Below, piece by piece: positions 10,156 to 18,715 of a stretch of 54,366 nucleotides of DNA. Origin of the DNA: Photobacterium phosphoreum (lineage in GTDB: Bacteria > Pseudomonadota > Gammaproteobacteria > Enterobacterales > Vibrionaceae). The stretch lies in assembly GCF_002954725.1 (NCBI RefSeq), contig NZ_MSCQ01000001.1:475435-529800 (forward strand), given 5' to 3'. Position 1 is the stretch's first letter; every line of letters starts with the position of its first letter. The notes under the pieces were generated by a model. The model saw nothing but the letters and a program-made list of their open reading frames with translations. It did not search any database and was not told the DNA's origin. The translations under genes and the position numbers were made by a program.

Positions 10156-11271
10156 TTAAGCGAGGATACTTGCCGCAGAGACATAAGGTAAATCAAGTGC
10201 TTGAGCTACACTTTTACAAGTAACATGACCGCGATAAACATTTAATCCATTCAGTAAATGCGGGTTGTTTTGGAGCGCTTTTTGGTAGCCATTATTAGCC
10301 AATTCAACAATGTAAGGCAGGGTGGCATTATTCAGTGCGACGGTTGAGGTGCGTGCAACTGCGCCGGGCATATTTGCCACACAATAGTGCACCACATCAT
10401 CAACAATATAGGTTGGCTTATCATGGGTTGTTGCATGTGATGTCGCGACACAGCCACCTTGGTCGATGGCTACATCAACAATAGCTGCACCTGGTTTCAT
10501 TTTTTTGATCATCTCAGCGGTGACCAGTTTTGGCGCAGCAGCACCAACAACAAGCACACCACCAATCACTAAATCAGCCTCTAAAACATGGCGTTCAATC
10601 GCATCATTGGTTGAATAAACGGTTTTTAGTTTGCCATTAAATTGCACATCAAGTTGACGTAACACATCAATATTGCGGTCTAAAATTACTACATCTGCCT
10701 GTAATCCAAGCGCCATTTGAGCTGCATTATTACCGACGACACCACCACCAATAATAACAACTTTCGCAGGTTCGACACCAGGAACGCCGCCTAATAACAT
10801 GCCGCGTCCACCGCGTGATTTCTCAAGTGCGAATGCACCTGCTTGAATTGACATCCGTCCTGCCACTTCAGACATCGGTGCTAATAGCGGTAAACGGCCG
10901 TGATTATCCGTGACGGTTTCGTAAGCAATACAAATAGCTTTGCTGCGAATAAGATCCTCTGTTTGTGCAGGGTCAGGTGCAAGATGTAGATAAGTAAATA
11001 GAATTTGCCCTTCACGCAACATTGCACGTTCAATCGCTTGTGGTTCTTTTACCTTTACGATCATTTCAGATTCAGCAAATACATTCGCTGCTGTTGGCAA
11101 TATTTGTGCACCAGCATCAATATAGTCTTGATCACTAAAGCCGATTCCAGAGCCTGCTTGTGTTTCGATATACACACTATGTCCATGAGAAACAACTTCT
11201 TTTACTGCCGCTGGTACCATACCAACACGGTATTCATGAGTTTTAATTTCTTTTGGTACGCCTAGGATCAT
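10156..11271 (-). CDS. ald: Alanine dehydrogenase
   Basis: NAD-dependent enzyme interconverting L-alanine and pyruvate plus ammonia. The protein starts [18 protein letters not shown], the exact family N terminus with catalytic-site Arg and Lys (E...R15; Lys near 74 in VKVKEP). His near 95 (LHLAPDP), the Rossmann motif [19 protein letters not shown] near 170 and the C-terminal [16 protein letters not shown] are also present. ATG at 11271 is chosen over an in-frame TTG at 11280 because AAGG lies nine bases upstream and the protein then matches the 371-374-aa norm. Possible control by a CRP/FNR-like box at 11426-11447. It could recycle the alanine made by PhnW. Confidence 0.96.
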   Translation of the reverse strand: MILGVPKEIKTHEYRVGMVPAAVKEVVSHGHSVYIETQAGSGIGFSDQDYIDAGAQILPTAANVFAESEMIVKVKEPQAIERAMLREGQILFTYLHLAPDPAQTEDLIRSKAICIAYETVTDNHGRLPLLAPMSEVAGRMSIQAGAFALEKSRGGRGMLLGGVPGVEPAKVVIIGGGVVGNNAAQMALGLQADVVILDRNIDVLRQLDVQFNGKLKTVYSTNDAIERHVLEADLVIGGVLVVGAAAPKLVTAEMIKKMKPGAAIVDVAIDQGGCVATSHATTHDKPTYIVDDVVHYCVANMPGAVARTSTVALNNATLPYIVELANNGYQKALQNNPHLLNGLNVYRGHVTCKSVAQALDLPYVSAASILA

Positions 11272-11698
11272 AATAATCAACCTTGATTTTTGTGTTATTG
11301 GAATGTGGTTATTTGTTATTGGTATGTTTATAGGTTAGATTAACTTTGTCGGTATGTGTAACTGTTTTTTAATATAAATGCAGTTATATTTACTACTATA
11401 TTTTTCATTAATGGTTATTAAATCTAAATTTGATCGTTATCACAGTTTAAATGATTGTTTTTTGTGCGAGTTTTATAGGGGTTATATTTAAAAAGTTGTA
11501 GAGTGAAGTGATGTATCACCGATAACCATTGCTATAGATATAAAGCTAAACTATATTTCGAGTATTACGGAAGTATTACTTGCATCGAGTATAGTTATTT
11601 ATGTCATAGGCTCAATTGGGCTAAATTTTATCCTTGAAATAGCGCTATTGATCTAAACCGAGTAAGAACTTTCAGCTGTATTTAAGAGCGATTAAAGT
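11272..11698. promoter_or_regulatory. Divergent regulatory region between ald and the glutathione synthetase-like gene
   Basis: A+T-rich spacer serving both genes. It contains one copy of the GGTATGTTTAT core (11321-11331) and, at 11426-11447, a palindromic CRP/FNR-like sequence AAATTTGATCGTTATCACAGTT. That matches the CRP consensus in both half-sites apart from one base each, and the FNR consensus TTGAT-N4-ATCAA in 9 of 10 positions. It is about 155 bp from the ald start and 250 bp from the other. No small coding region was recognised. Confidence 0.5.
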
Positions 11699-13159
11699 AT
11701 GAGTAGCAATAATAAAACAATGATTGCACAAGCGACGATTGAAGATATTTGTGAGTGGGCAATTATGCATGGTGTTGCTTTTCGTCAAGCGGATAATACA
11801 GCAAGGCATTGCCCGTTTAGTATTGCGCCAATGACGATGGAACATGAGGTTTATAACCACTTACGGCGTGTTGTTCCGCTGCTAACTAAATTGATCAGTA
11901 ATGTCTCTGAAGATCATGTTTTTTTACAATCAGCATTGGCTGACATGGCAAAAGCAGATCCTTTTTTTGGACGCCTGATGTCATTGCATCAACAGATCCA
12001 TGGTAATGCTACTCACCGCTTTGATCCTGCTCGCCAGCCGTTATTATTGATGCGAACCGATTTTATGGATGATCGTCAATATGGCGCAAAAGTCATTGAA
12101 TTTAATGGTATTGCTGCAGGTATGGCGCCATTTGGTCAGCGAGCAACTGAACTGCATCAATTTATGCAGCGTCAATGGCCTGAGGTTTATCATTCATGGT
12201 TAGAAGATCGTTCTGCTACACCCGCAGATAACCAAGGCTTAACCCAATTGGCATTAGGGATCACCACGGCAGCTCGCAGTATAAAAGCCGATTTTAATGA
12301 TCAAGGCGCACCAGTGTTTTTGATGGTGGTTCAGAAAAATGAAGATAATGTTTATGATCAACATCTCTTAGAGGCCGCATTACAGCAACAAGGAATACGT
12401 ACCGTAAGACGTACTTTTGAACAATTAAGTGCACAGCTATCAACAGGAACTGGCCAACGTTTGTTGCTTGAAGGTGTTGGCGCGATTGATGTGGTGTATT
12501 TACGGGCGGGTTATCAATATTCTGATTATTGTGCGCCAGCACTGCATGAGGCAGTTTGTTGTTATACCTTGAGTCAAATGCGGGTGTTTATCGAACAACA
12601 TCATGTCGCTTTAAATGCCACGATAGGCCAGCAACTTGCAACCAGTAAAACCATGCAAATGTTATTAACCATGATGCCGGCTCAAGAGTATCTGCGTTGG
12701 GGATTAACCCTTGCAGAAGCCGAGTTAGTAAAAAGTGTGTTGGCTGAAATGAAGCCCATTACTGCGGCAACAATTGCATGGTTTAATACGCAAGCAACCA
12801 AAGCTGAATGGGTACTTAAAAATCAGGGTGAAGGTGGTGGTCATTGTGTGTTTGGAGATGATATTAGCGCAACGTTAGCAACATTAACCGTGGCGGAATA
12901 TGATGCATGGGCATTAATGCAACGCTTATATCCTCATGAACGTGAAATGCCAACACTTGCTATTCGTGATGTAAAAGCAACTGTGGTGACTGATTTAGTC
13001 AGTGAAATAGGTCTGTTCAGTGCATATTTTAATGGTAAGCCAGTGACTGAGTTAGACGGTTATGCGGGGTATTTAATTCGTAGTAAACCTGCGACTGAAA
13101 ATGAAGGTGGTATTCACAGTGGTAAAGGTATTTTGGATTCATTAGTGTTGATAGATTAA
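11699..13159 (+). CDS. Eukaryotic-type glutathione synthetase homologue
   Basis: A 486-aa ATP-grasp ligase of the eukaryotic glutathione synthetase family (joins gamma-glutamylcysteine and glycine), unrelated in fold order to bacterial GshB. Landmarks, compared with remembered human GSS: substrate loop IEFNGIAAGMAPFG (human IEINTISASFGG), DQHLLEAALQQQGIRTVRRTFE (human [22 protein letters not shown]), QLATSKTMQ (human QLAGTKKVQ), the Gly-rich loop VLKNQGEGGGHCVFGDD with Lys374, SEIGLFSAYF (human SEIGIFGVYV), and the C-terminal YLIRSKPATENEGGIHSGKGILDS with the alanine-rich-loop equivalent. The ATG is preceded by AAGAG about ten bases upstream. It is monocistronic. Whether it makes glutathione or a related peptide is unknown; no gshA is nearby. 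Confidence 0.85.
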   Translation: MSSNNKTMIAQATIEDICEWAIMHGVAFRQADNTARHCPFSIAPMTMEHEVYNHLRRVVPLLTKLISNVSEDHVFLQSALADMAKADPFFGRLMSLHQQIHGNATHRFDPARQPLLLMRTDFMDDRQYGAKVIEFNGIAAGMAPFGQRATELHQFMQRQWPEVYHSWLEDRSATPADNQGLTQLALGITTAARSIKADFNDQGAPVFLMVVQKNEDNVYDQHLLEAALQQQGIRTVRRTFEQLSAQLSTGTGQRLLLEGVGAIDVVYLRAGYQYSDYCAPALHEAVCCYTLSQMRVFIEQHHVALNATIGQQLATSKTMQMLLTMMPAQEYLRWGLTLAEAELVKSVLAEMKPITAATIAWFNTQATKAEWVLKNQGEGGGHCVFGDDISATLATLTVAEYDAWALMQRLYPHEREMPTLAIRDVKATVVTDLVSEIGLFSAYFNGKPVTELDGYAGYLIRSKPATENEGGIHSGKGILDSLVLID

Positions 13160-13287
13160 TGTGATCGCTTTAAATATGTATAAATACGGTGGTTAACCAT
13201 AAAATTGACGTAAAAACTATTGTGTTATTATCGCTAATGGGCATATTAGATGGCTGTTAGCGACATTTAGCCATTGGAGTGCACCGC

Positions 13288-13761
13288 GTGTTTAACCGAA
13301 CCACCGTTATTTCTACATTTTTGTTTTCATTATCTTTCGTGGCACCCGCTGCATTTGCTGGTACGACTCAGCACAATAGTTATCAAGCACTTCCTGCTCA
13401 AAATGAAATTGTGACTAAAACTGATTTTGGTAATCAGACCTATGTTTTTCATTTCACGGGTAATGGTCAACGCTTATCGAGTATTGATTTCCTTGATCAT
13501 ATGGAAACTCAAGCTACTGCATGCCGTAATTGGTTATATGTGCCCGCATTCAGTAATCTTAATGTAGGTGATGAAATTGTATTACGTGTTAGCACTAATT
13601 ATGATCCTAGCACCCATAATTGTACTGCCCATGCGTATGCTGGTAACAATGCTGGCAATCTGGATAAAGTCTTGACGTTTTTTCAAAAGAAAGAGTATGT
13701 CGATATCGCAGGGTTTAATTTATCAGCCAATGGTTTTACCTCGGCGATCGACGAATTATAA
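13288..13761 (+). CDS. Small secreted protein of unknown function
   Basis: I place the start at GTG 13288 (MFNRTTVIS), because GGAG at 13276-13279 lies eight bases before it; a GTG at 13279 would overlap that site. The product is 157 aa with a clear signal peptide, cut after APAAFA, giving a mature protein of about 133 aa. It has two Cys (in ATACRNW and HNCTAH) that could form a disulfide, and a mostly beta pattern (YVFHFTGNG, DEIVLRVSTNYD). I recognise no family. It is monocistronic between a ligase and a MarC-type gene. Periplasmic or extracellular location is inferred from the signal peptide. Confidence 0.7.
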   Translation: MFNRTTVISTFLFSLSFVAPAAFAGTTQHNSYQALPAQNEIVTKTDFGNQTYVFHFTGNGQRLSSIDFLDHMETQATACRNWLYVPAFSNLNVGDEIVLRVSTNYDPSTHNCTAHAYAGNNAGNLDKVLTFFQKKEYVDIAGFNLSANGFTSAIDEL

Positions 13762-14023
13762 ATTTTAGTTGTTATTATTTTTTAATTTTGTTAAAAAACA
13801 CATTAATAAATTGTAGGAATACGGTTTATTTGATCATTTCCAGCAGCATGTTGATAATTGTTTAGTTGTAGACGATGGCTGGGATTTGGTAGTGTATTTA
13901 TCAGCCTTAAGAATAAGTATTATCAGGCTATAGTTATTACTCTAACTAAAATCATTAATATAATAATTTATATATCTTACAGGTAAAGGGGTCTATTTAA
14001 ATTTTTAATGTGAGAGGTGATTT

Positions 14024-14647
14024 TTGCTTGGTATTATGATTACTCAGTTTGTTGTTCTGTGGGCCGTGATTGATCCCGTCGGCTCGGTACCTGTTTATTT
14101 ATCACAAACACAAAAATTAACCCCTAAACAGCGCCGTAAAGTGGCATTAAAAGCGGTCGCTATTGCCAGTGGCGTGTTAGTCTTTTTCTTGGTAGCAGGT
14201 CAATTACTGCTTGAAGCTATGCAAATACCCTTACCAGCGTTTCAAGCAGCTGGTGGCTTAGTATTGTTACTGTTTGCATTAACGATGATCTTTGGTGAAA
14301 GTAAACCAGAACAAGAACAAAAATTAACACAAGATGTAAGCCATTCAGATTTGGCTGATCTCGCGGTTTATCCGTTAGCAATTCCATCTATTGCTTCTCC
14401 TGGTGCAATGATGGCTGTGGTGATGTTAACGGATAATCACCGTTACTCAGTGGTGGATCAAATAATAACAGCCAGCGTGATGATGACAGTATTATTCGTT
14501 ACTTTATTATTATTGCTCAGTGCTACGACTATTCAAAAATGGATTGGTAATATGGGGGCTGCTATTATTAGCCGCGTTATGGGATTAATTTTAGCGGCTG
14601 TTGCGGTGAATAATTTATTACAAGGGATTAAAGATTTCTATATTTAG
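14024..14647 (+). CDS. MarC/YhgN-family integral membrane protein
   Basis: A 207-aa inner-membrane protein with six hydrophobic segments. WAVIDPVGSVPVYLSQTQKLTPKQRR (residues 14-39) is the MarC-family signature (compare DPLGNLPIFMSVL in E. coli YhgN), and VYPLAIPSIASPGAMMAVVML at about 116-136 is the second-half counterpart. MGLILAAVAVNNLLQGIKDF closes the family. The start is TTG at 14024: GAGAGG sits seven bases upstream, whereas the ATG at 14036 is too far from it. Despite the old name, the family has no proven multidrug role; some members are neutral amino-acid transporters. A terminator follows at 14694-14724. Confidence 0.87.
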   Translation: MLGIMITQFVVLWAVIDPVGSVPVYLSQTQKLTPKQRRKVALKAVAIASGVLVFFLVAGQLLLEAMQIPLPAFQAAGGLVLLLFALTMIFGESKPEQEQKLTQDVSHSDLADLAVYPLAIPSIASPGAMMAVVMLTDNHRYSVVDQIITASVMMTVLFVTLLLLLSATTIQKWIGNMGAAIISRVMGLILAAVAVNNLLQGIKDFYI

Positions 14648-14693
14648 TTGATTTAATCGTTGTTAATTTAGTGATATATAGAATCTGAAAATA

Positions 14694-14724
14694 GGGGTGG
14701 TTAAATAGATGACCACCCATTTTT
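14694..14724 (+). terminator. Terminator between converging marC-like and lipoprotein genes
   Basis: 7-bp stem GGGTGGT (14695-14701) with ACCACCC (14712-14718), 10-nt loop, then ATTTTT. It may act in both directions because the lipoprotein gene ends at 14727 on the other strand. Confidence 0.75.
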
Positions 14725-14726
14725 GA

Positions 14727-15116
14727 TTAGCGGCAATTACCCGTAAAACCATTTTTAATACGATTTTGTTGTTGAGTATTCCCTGAATCGATAATTTCTT
14801 TTTTTACATCATTAAGTGTTTTATTCGATAATTTAGCGTGTAATTGTTTTGCAATAATATTAACTTTTGCTGTATTACCTGAAGCCGCATAATTGGCGCC
14901 TAGTGCGATAAGTGCTGCTGAACTTCGCATGTTGTTTTCGTTTTTTGCAATGTTTTCCAAGGTGTTAAGTCCTGACATGTCACAAACGTCTAATTTTTCA
15001 GATGCTTGAATTAAGTCTTCTCCTAATACCATATTACCCGCAGCTTCTTTTATTGAATTACAACCACTGAGCACTGTGCTTGATAATAACAGTGTAATTA
15101 GTATCGACTTTTTCAT
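14727..15116 (-). CDS. Small lipoprotein of unknown function
   Basis: A 129-aa protein with a type II signal peptide: MKKSILITLLLSSTVLSGC with lipobox LSGC, Cys19 being the lipidation site. The mature part is helical and polar (IKEAAGNMVLGEDLIQASEKLD, IAKNENNMRSSAALIALGANYAASGNTAKVNIIAKQLH) and holds two further Cys, one near the middle (VCDMSG) and one at the end (GNCR), possibly a disulfide. No family recognised. It has its own promoter region upstream and no operon partner. Confidence 0.75.
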   Translation of the reverse strand: MKKSILITLLLSSTVLSGCNSIKEAAGNMVLGEDLIQASEKLDVCDMSGLNTLENIAKNENNMRSSAALIALGANYAASGNTAKVNIIAKQLHAKLSNKTLNDVKKEIIDSGNTQQQNRIKNGFTGNCR

Positions 15117-15652
15117 AATAAATCCTTTAATTGTAATTAATAATAAAATTAATAACGACGAAATTAATTTTACGATAGAAATAATAATATTGGTTTTTGT
15201 TTAATGAGTATTTGAATAGGAGGTAGATGCTAAAGATTATTTATATTACACGCAAATATATACACGGTTATATATTTATGAGTCTGTAAATTATTATTTA
15301 CAGTAGTGATAATTATTATCATTTGTGTTTGAATGTGAAATTATATGATTGCTATTCAATCTTGATATTTACTTTTATGTTACATTTTAATTCTCGTTAA
15401 ATATTATTTGGTTAAATCTTATTTACTGTATTTATCGTTATTTGGAATTGCTATTTAGCGCTTAAATGTAAAATATTTTATTGTGTCGATAAAAAATATT
15501 TATCTATAATTGGTTTCATTGACAGTGATTAAAAGTTACCCATCAAACTGGTTGTTTTTCATACTTCACATAAGAAGGGAATAATGAGGACATTTTAAAA
15601 TAGAGCCCACATCCTCATTAGATAGGGCGTTATATTGATGTAATAGATTTAA
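15117..15652. other. Long A+T-rich gap between lipoprotein and nasA genes
   Basis: Promoter side of the lipoprotein gene and 3' side of nasA. It contains a 20-codon ORF (15227-15289, plus strand) behind AGGAGG at 15218-15223, but the spacing to ATG is only three bases and the peptide is composition-biased, so I do not call it. An inverted repeat TAATGAGGA/TCCTCATTA (15582-15590 with 15612-15620) around a 21-nt loop, 30 bp after the nasA stop, may end the nasA transcript, although no U-run follows. Nothing else recognised. Confidence 0.4.
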
Positions 15653-18307
15653 TTAGTCTTGATTGTTGTTGAGTAAGTTTTCTATTTCAGTACAACAGCT
15701 ACCACAGCCCGTTCCTGCGGTTGTTATACGACTTAGTGTCGATAGATCTTGTACTTTATTGCTGGCAATCGTATCAATAAGTTGTTGTTTGGTTATTTGT
15801 TTACACACACAAACAATGTCAGTGTCGATGAGCTTATCTTCACCATTGAGAAACTGATGCACTTTGAGATCGTTAATATCATGGTCAATAATATTAGAAG
15901 ATGTAGTGAAGTAATGGTGATTATCATGAGGCAGAATGAGCAATGATCGAATACTACGGCCATGTTCAAATATCACTGCTCGACGGCTATTGTGCGTAAT
16001 AGCACGTAAATCATGTTGCGTCGAATGCATGAAATACATCATTAATATTTGCTCTAAGGCGCTTGGGGTAAGGTTTGAACTGATACAATATTGATAACCT
16101 GCTTTGACTTTTTTACATACCCAATAGAGTGCTGTTGATGATGGTAGATCAGTCAATGCCACTGCTTTTGTTGTCGTTAAAATAGCATCGGTGGTGTAGG
16201 TGAGTGGGGTAAGTTGAATGGCGGTTGCCTTATATTGTGGTTGCCCTGAAATGGGATCGCATTGTTCATCAATCAGTGCGCAAACACTGCCTGTTGATGC
16301 GTTTTGTTGAGTCCAATGAATAGCAATAAATGCCTGCTTAGGGCTAACATTTGTAGTAATACGAACCCGAAAAATAGCCTCGCCGCTGTGACTTGTTACC
16401 GTTACTAATTGATTATCATTAATGTGGTAGTGATTAGCATCTGTCGGGTGTACTGATATTAGTGGCTGTTGAATATGATCAGCCAGCGAGGCGGCAAGCC
16501 CTGTGCGTGTCATGGTATGCCACTGATCACGAACTCTACCCGTATTAAGTAATAACGGATAAGACGCTGAGCGCTGAGTGATCAGAGGATGATAAGGGGT
16601 GGCAATAAAGCACGCTCGACCATTTTTAGTAGGAAAAACACCATCACTAAATAACCGCTGGTGGGTAATACCATCACCATTAATCGGCCATTGTTGCGGC
16701 ACTAAAGTATCATAATCGTGCTCAGTAAGATGGCTAAGACTGCTTAAATTTAGTAAGCGTGGAGTGTGATTAGGGTGATTATTCACGCTCGTTAAAGCGA
16801 CATGTTCGGCAAATATTTGGGCTTCATTGGTGTAATTAAAACTGTCTTTAAACCCCATTCGATTAGCGATTTGATTGATGATCCACCAATCAGGTTTAGC
16901 TTCGCCTTGGGTCGGCAATAAACGTCGTTGACGGGAAATACAGCGTTCTGAATTGGTGACTGTGCCCGATTTTTCACTCCAACCTTGAGCCGGAAGTTTA
17001 ATCGTAGCGTGGCGCAGTGTATCGTTATTATCGACACAATCAGACACGATCACGCAGGGACATTGTGCTAATGCCTGATTGATTTTATTGCTGTTAGGTA
17101 AGCTAGCTGCTGGATTGGTTGCGATGATCCATACCGCTTTTATTGTGCCAGCTGCGATAGCATCAAACATATCAACTGCTTTAAGACCCGGCTGAGTCAC
17201 CAGTTTATCGGTTTGCCAAAAATTACTCAGTAATTGCCAATGATCGTGGCGATCAAAACTAAGATGTGCCGCTAAGGTTGTCGCTAAACCCCCGACTTCA
17301 CGTCCTCCCATTGCGTTTGGTTGGCCTGTAATTGAAAAGGGCGTTGCCCCCAGTTTACCGATGCGGCCGGTTGCTAAATGACAGTTGATGATAGCATTGA
17401 CTTTGTCCGTTCCTGATACTGATTGATTTACCCCTTGAGAGTAAACCGTTACTGTACGGGGGTGGTTCGCAAATAGTTGATAGAAAGTGTGCAGTTGTTC
17501 TTCACTTATCCCCGTTAATTGGCTGATATTCGTATCTTGAGTGAGGGCGGTTGCTAATGCTGCCTCAATATTATTGGTATGGGCGTTGATATAGTCTTGA
17601 TCAAATTTATTATGATTATGTAAGTAGCTCAGTAAGCCATTAAAGAGTGCCACGTCACTACCAGGCGCAATCGCAAGATGTAAATCAGCAATATCACCGC
17701 TTGCAGTATGGCGCGGATCAATCACCACAATCTTAGTATTGTGCTCTTTCTGTGCTTGTTTTAGGCGTTGAAAAAGAACAGGGTGACACCAAGCAAGATT
17801 AGAGCCTGTTAAAATGACCACTTCTGCTGCTTCTAAATCATCGTAACAGCCAGCAACACAATCTTCACCAAACGCCCGTTGATGTCCAGCGACTGCTGAT
17901 GACATACATAAGCGTGAATTGGTATCAATATTCGCGGTACCAATAAAGCCTTTTGCCAGTTTATTTATCACATAATAATCTTCGGTGAGTAATTGTCCCG
18001 AAATATAAAAAGCTACCGCATTCGCACCATAATGGTTAATAACATCTTGTAGCTGGAGGGCGGCTTCATCTAATGCTTCATTCCAGCCAACAGGTTTATT
18101 TAATATTTGTGGCGTTAGCATCCTATTATCATTAATGAGTGTTTCTGCCAAGGTTAATCCTTTGGTACATAATTTACCTTTATTGGCTGGATGTTCTTCA
18201 TCGCCTTTTATATCAAGCTGACCATTATTATTGATGCGTGACTTTATTCCACAGCCGACACCACAATAAGCACAAGTTGATTTTATCCATGAGCTTTCTT
18301 TCTTCAT
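15653..18307 (-). CDS. nasA: Assimilatory nitrate reductase catalytic subunit
   Basis: Cytoplasmic molybdopterin (MGD) enzyme reducing nitrate to nitrite for biosynthesis. The [4Fe-4S] ligands are Cys12, Cys15, Cys19 and Cys47 (CAYCGVGC ... LCTKG). The Mo-cofactor domains follow: NSRLCMSSAV, TGSNLAWCHPV, GQPNAMGGREVGG, and LNTGRVRDQWHTMTRTG towards the C terminus. A BFD-type [2Fe-2S] module closes the protein (Cys833, Cys835, Cys868, Cys871), as in Klebsiella NasA, for electron entry. At 884 aa it is full length. No separate NasC/NasB reductase is adjacent, so the electron donor is encoded elsewhere or shared. Transcribed away from cobA-nirBD, probably from a sigma-54 promoter at 18362-18377. 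Confidence 0.95.
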   Translation of the reverse strand: MKKESSWIKSTCAYCGVGCGIKSRINNNGQLDIKGDEEHPANKGKLCTKGLTLAETLINDNRMLTPQILNKPVGWNEALDEAALQLQDVINHYGANAVAFYISGQLLTEDYYVINKLAKGFIGTANIDTNSRLCMSSAVAGHQRAFGEDCVAGCYDDLEAAEVVILTGSNLAWCHPVLFQRLKQAQKEHNTKIVVIDPRHTASGDIADLHLAIAPGSDVALFNGLLSYLHNHNKFDQDYINAHTNNIEAALATALTQDTNISQLTGISEEQLHTFYQLFANHPRTVTVYSQGVNQSVSGTDKVNAIINCHLATGRIGKLGATPFSITGQPNAMGGREVGGLATTLAAHLSFDRHDHWQLLSNFWQTDKLVTQPGLKAVDMFDAIAAGTIKAVWIIATNPAASLPNSNKINQALAQCPCVIVSDCVDNNDTLRHATIKLPAQGWSEKSGTVTNSERCISRQRRLLPTQGEAKPDWWIINQIANRMGFKDSFNYTNEAQIFAEHVALTSVNNHPNHTPRLLNLSSLSHLTEHDYDTLVPQQWPINGDGITHQRLFSDGVFPTKNGRACFIATPYHPLITQRSASYPLLLNTGRVRDQWHTMTRTGLAASLADHIQQPLISVHPTDANHYHINDNQLVTVTSHSGEAIFRVRITTNVSPKQAFIAIHWTQQNASTGSVCALIDEQCDPISGQPQYKATAIQLTPLTYTTDAILTTTKAVALTDLPSSTALYWVCKKVKAGYQYCISSNLTPSALEQILMMYFMHSTQHDLRAITHNSRRAVIFEHGRSIRSLLILPHDNHHYFTTSSNIIDHDINDLKVHQFLNGEDKLIDTDIVCVCKQITKQQLIDTIASNKVQDLSTLSRITTAGTGCGSCCTEIENLLNNNQD

Positions 18308-18361
18308 TGAGGATGGCTCCCTTTATTAATGCGAATAAAACAAATGACACCATTAATTACA

Positions 18362-18377
18362 GGCAACATGTGTACCA
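18362..18377 (-). promoter_or_regulatory. Sigma-54-type promoter for nasA
   Basis: On the minus strand the sequence reads CTGGTACACATGTTGCC. It has GG and GC dinucleotides at exactly the -24/-12 spacing (TGGTA-N6-TTGC), close to the consensus TGGCAC-N5-TTGC. The predicted start of transcription is about 45 bases before the nasA ATG. Confidence 0.65.
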
Positions 18378-18492
18378 GAACTATTTTAATGTTATTTTTT
18401 GATTTTATTTTACTTAAGCTATTGATTTTTATTTTTATTTGTCAGGTGTTTTATTTTATTTTTATTGTTTTATTATCGGTTGTCATGAGTAA

Positions 18493-18541
18493 CTAATCAT
18501 TTTGGTGCAATGGTTGATTAATAATGCACCATAAAGGTGTT
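18493..18541. promoter_or_regulatory. NtrC-like enhancer boxes
   Basis: Site B, 18525-18541, reads TGCACC-ATAA-AGGTGTT against the NtrC consensus TGCACC-N4-TGGTGCA: one perfect half and a partial one. Site A has a perfect right half TGGTGCA at 18503-18509 with a poor left half. Centres are 32 bp apart, about three helical turns. Both lie 110-180 bp from the two facing sigma-54 promoters, the normal enhancer distance. Confidence 0.55.
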
Positions 18542-18636
18542 TGTTATTGTAAATAAAGTAATTAGCTTTAATGTTAAATATTATTTTATTTTTTAATTCA
18601 GTCATTTGATGAGTTTATTTGTTATTTAATAACGGA

Positions 18637-18652
18637 TGGCATTAAGTTTGCT
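18637..18652 (+). promoter_or_regulatory. Sigma-54-type promoter for cobA-nirBD operon
   Basis: TGGCA-TTAAGT-TTGCT, with the invariant GG and GC in correct phase. The expected transcript start is about 18664, roughly 50 bases before the cobA GTG. Together with the NtrC-like boxes this predicts nitrogen-limitation control of the whole cluster. Confidence 0.7.
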
Positions 18653-18715
18653 GTGTTACTTAATAAGGAAATTAAATATATAAAATAAATGGTTGTTATT
18701 AAAAAGGGGTGAATT

